The notes under the pieces: model-generated
Database searches by the model: none
What the model was told of the DNA's origin: nothing
Seen by the model: only the letters and a program-made list of their open reading frames with translations
Made by a program: the position numbers and the translations under genes
In this document: piece after piece, positions 63,082 through 64,000 of the stretch
Layout: each line of letters opens with the position of its first letter
How positions within the stretch are numbered: the stretch's first letter is position 1
From: Pedobacter heparinus DSM 2366
GTDB lineage: Bacteria; Bacteroidota; Bacteroidia; Sphingobacteriales; Sphingobacteriaceae
DNA length: 64,000 bases
Direction: 5' to 3'
NCBI RefSeq assembly: GCF_000023825.1
Contig: NC_013061.1
Location: 2,232,001-2,296,000 of the forward strand

Positions 63082-63651
63082 ATGGCTGATTACAGCAAAT
63101 ATTCTGATGAGGAATTGTTTGGCCTATTAAAACAGGACGATCAGAAAGCCTATTTAGAGATTTATGACCGGTATAAAGTATTACTGCAAAACCATGCGAT
63201 AAGGAAACTTACGGATATGGATGATGTAGAGGATATTTTGCAGGAGCTATTTATAGATCTGTGGGATAAGCGTGCTGCCATTTATTTAACTACTGGCCTG
63301 GTTAACTACCTGTATACTGCAATGCGCAACCGCATATTTAACCACTTTTATAAAAAGCAGCGGGAAGGAAATTATTTAAACTCACTTGTAGCCGTGATAG
63401 AAAGGGGGGAGTATGTAACAGACCTTGCACTGCGTGAAAAGGAATACACCGAAATCATTAAAGCTGAAATTGACGCCCTGCCCGAGCGGATGCGAGAGGT
63501 TTTCCTGTTGCACCGTAACGAAGGTTTAACCTATAAGGAAATTGCCGAGCAGCTGGGCACATCAGAACTTACCGTGGCAACCCAGGTTAAAAAGAGCCTA
63601 AAAACGCTAAGATTAAGGTTGGGGGCTACCGGATTTTCAATGTTTATTTGA
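63082..63651 (+). CDS. ECF RNA polymerase sigma factor, second of the right end
   Basis: 189 residues from ATG 63082; a TTG at 63064 would add six codons without better support. The start MADYSKYSDEELFGLLKQDD resembles that of the sigma factor at 54127-54696 and shows common origin. Region 2 (about 20-95, DDVEDILQELFIDLWDKR) and region 4 (about 125-180, DALPERMREVFLLHRNEG then YKEIAEQLGTSELTVATQV) are complete. A FecR gene starts 280 nt downstream; that gap is longer than usual and filled with hairpins. Confidence 0.93.
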   Translation: MADYSKYSDEELFGLLKQDDQKAYLEIYDRYKVLLQNHAIRKLTDMDDVEDILQELFIDLWDKRAAIYLTTGLVNYLYTAMRNRIFNHFYKKQREGNYLNSLVAVIERGEYVTDLALREKEYTEIIKAEIDALPERMREVFLLHRNEGLTYKEIAEQLGTSELTVATQVKKSLKTLRLRLGATGFSMFI

Positions 63652-63710
63652 ACTCCAGTTCAAAATATTTTAAGCCGATCCAATTAATTGTTGATCATCT
63701 GGAATTCATG

Positions 63711-63732
63711 CGTAAGTTTTTTCTTACTTACG
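63711..63732. repeat. Hairpin 1 of a cluster of three
   Basis: CGTAAGT (63711-63717) pairs with ACTTACG (63726-63732) around an 8-nt T-rich loop, 59 nt after the sigma gene's stop. Confidence 0.6.
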
Positions 63733-63761
63733 AGAAATACGAGACACTGTCTCGTATTTCT
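63733..63761. repeat. Hairpin 2 of a cluster of three, near-perfect palindrome
   Basis: AGAAATACGAGACA (63733-63746) and TGTCTCGTATTTCT (63748-63761) are exact reverse complements with a single C between them. The core CACTGTCTCG is shared with hairpin 3. Confidence 0.8.
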
Positions 63762-63767
63762 GATAAT

Positions 63768-63798
63768 CCAATTTCCGAATCACTGTCTCGGAAATTGG
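63768..63798. repeat. Hairpin 3 of a cluster of three
   Basis: CCAATTTCCGA (63768-63778) pairs with TCGGAAATTGG (63788-63798) around a 9-nt loop. The 10-mer CACTGTCTCG (63781-63790) repeats that at 63745-63754, so the two palindromes share a core but have different outer arms. Confidence 0.78.
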
Positions 63799-63931
63799 AA
63801 AGTCCTGTTAAGATTATTTACCTGTAAATCAGATAGATGTGAAATATTTTAATTTTTATCCATCTACCGATACCTTGATACCCCCATCTTATTTGTCATG
63901 TATTAAAAGGAGATTAAATTCTTGTTAAAAA

Positions 63932-64000
63932 ATGAATACATCCAACATTAACAACTTATTAGAAAAATACCTTGATGGTATTTCAACGCCTGAAGAAAAT
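63932..64000 (+). CDS. FecR family anti-sigma factor (partial, 5' end only)
   Basis: ATG 63932 opens a frame to the window edge of 23 codons: MNTSNINNLLEKYLDGISTP-type sequence. The start with a helix and the KYLDGISTPEE motif match the N-terminal region of Bacteroidota FecR proteins (family pattern L-x-x-Y-x-x-G-x-x-T/S-x-E-E). Its place after an ECF sigma gene supports this. AAGGAG at 63907-63912 is too far upstream to be a normal ribosome-binding site. Confidence 0.75.
   Translation, partial: MNTSNINNLLEKYLDGISTPEEN

Noticed and set aside
63711-63798. CRISPR array
   Set aside because: The units are palindromes of unequal size with shared cores, without equal repeats and unique spacers, and there are no cas genes.

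Overview
The window reads as a chromosome segment of a Bacteroidota member of the Sphingobacteriaceae, most likely Pedobacter or a close relative. The reasons are three ECF sigma/FecR regulatory pairs, a SusC/SusD outer-membrane uptake pair, AT-rich DNA with -7 boxes of the TAnnTTTG type, few Shine-Dalgarno sequences, OmpA/TSP3 porins and an HMA-AraC regulator. I saw no tRNA, rRNA, CRISPR array, insertion sequence or phage gene. The genus call is inference.

Region 1 (1-5494, all on the minus strand) looks like one operon. In transcription order it holds a surface-repeat protein, a DUF2807 lipoprotein, a DUF4833-like protein, an ECF sigma factor, a FecR anti-sigma factor, and an STN-domain protein that carries the same surface repeats and runs off the left edge. 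The usual TonB receptor is replaced by an STN/carboxypeptidase-like/repeat protein. Region 2 (5.6-12.2 kb) has an HMA-AraC regulator followed by a compact Ter stress operon: HAD phosphatase, phosphoribosyltransferase, two TerD paralogues, TelA, an unknown helical protein and TerC, closed by a strong terminator. Region 3 (12.2-21.7 kb) is mostly housekeeping and stress genes: OmpA-like porin, beta-CASP nuclease, NAD(P)-binding protein, cold-shock protein, a small acidic protein, a glycine-zipper lipoprotein and a 1179-residue hybrid histidine kinase.

Region 4 (21.9-53.7 kb) is a large exopolysaccharide locus. It opens with a single-domain response regulator translationally coupled to a priming sugar-phosphate transferase that carries a degenerate receiver domain. 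It continues with a glycoside hydrolase, a half-length TolC-like protein, a Wzc-like co-polymerase with a degenerate kinase domain, an O-antigen ligase/polymerase, a flippase, many glycosyltransferases (GT2, GT4, GT11, GT14, GT39-like, DUF707), a hexapeptide acetyltransferase, a beta-helix lipoprotein and an OafA-like acyltransferase. Two GMC oxidoreductases, each with a small twin-arginine-type partner, and a HAD phosphatase-UbiA prenyltransferase pair suggest sugar oxidation and a polyprenyl-phosphate-pentose donor route. Gene directions are mixed, so there are several transcription units.

Region 5 (54.1-64 kb) is a nutrient-uptake locus: ECF sigma, FecR, SusC, SusD and a TlpA-like thioredoxin, followed by a decayed gene on the opposite strand and then a second sigma/FecR pair that runs off the right edge. 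The complete FecR carries an in-frame 78-bp palindromic insert. Several strong hairpins lie in the gaps of this region.
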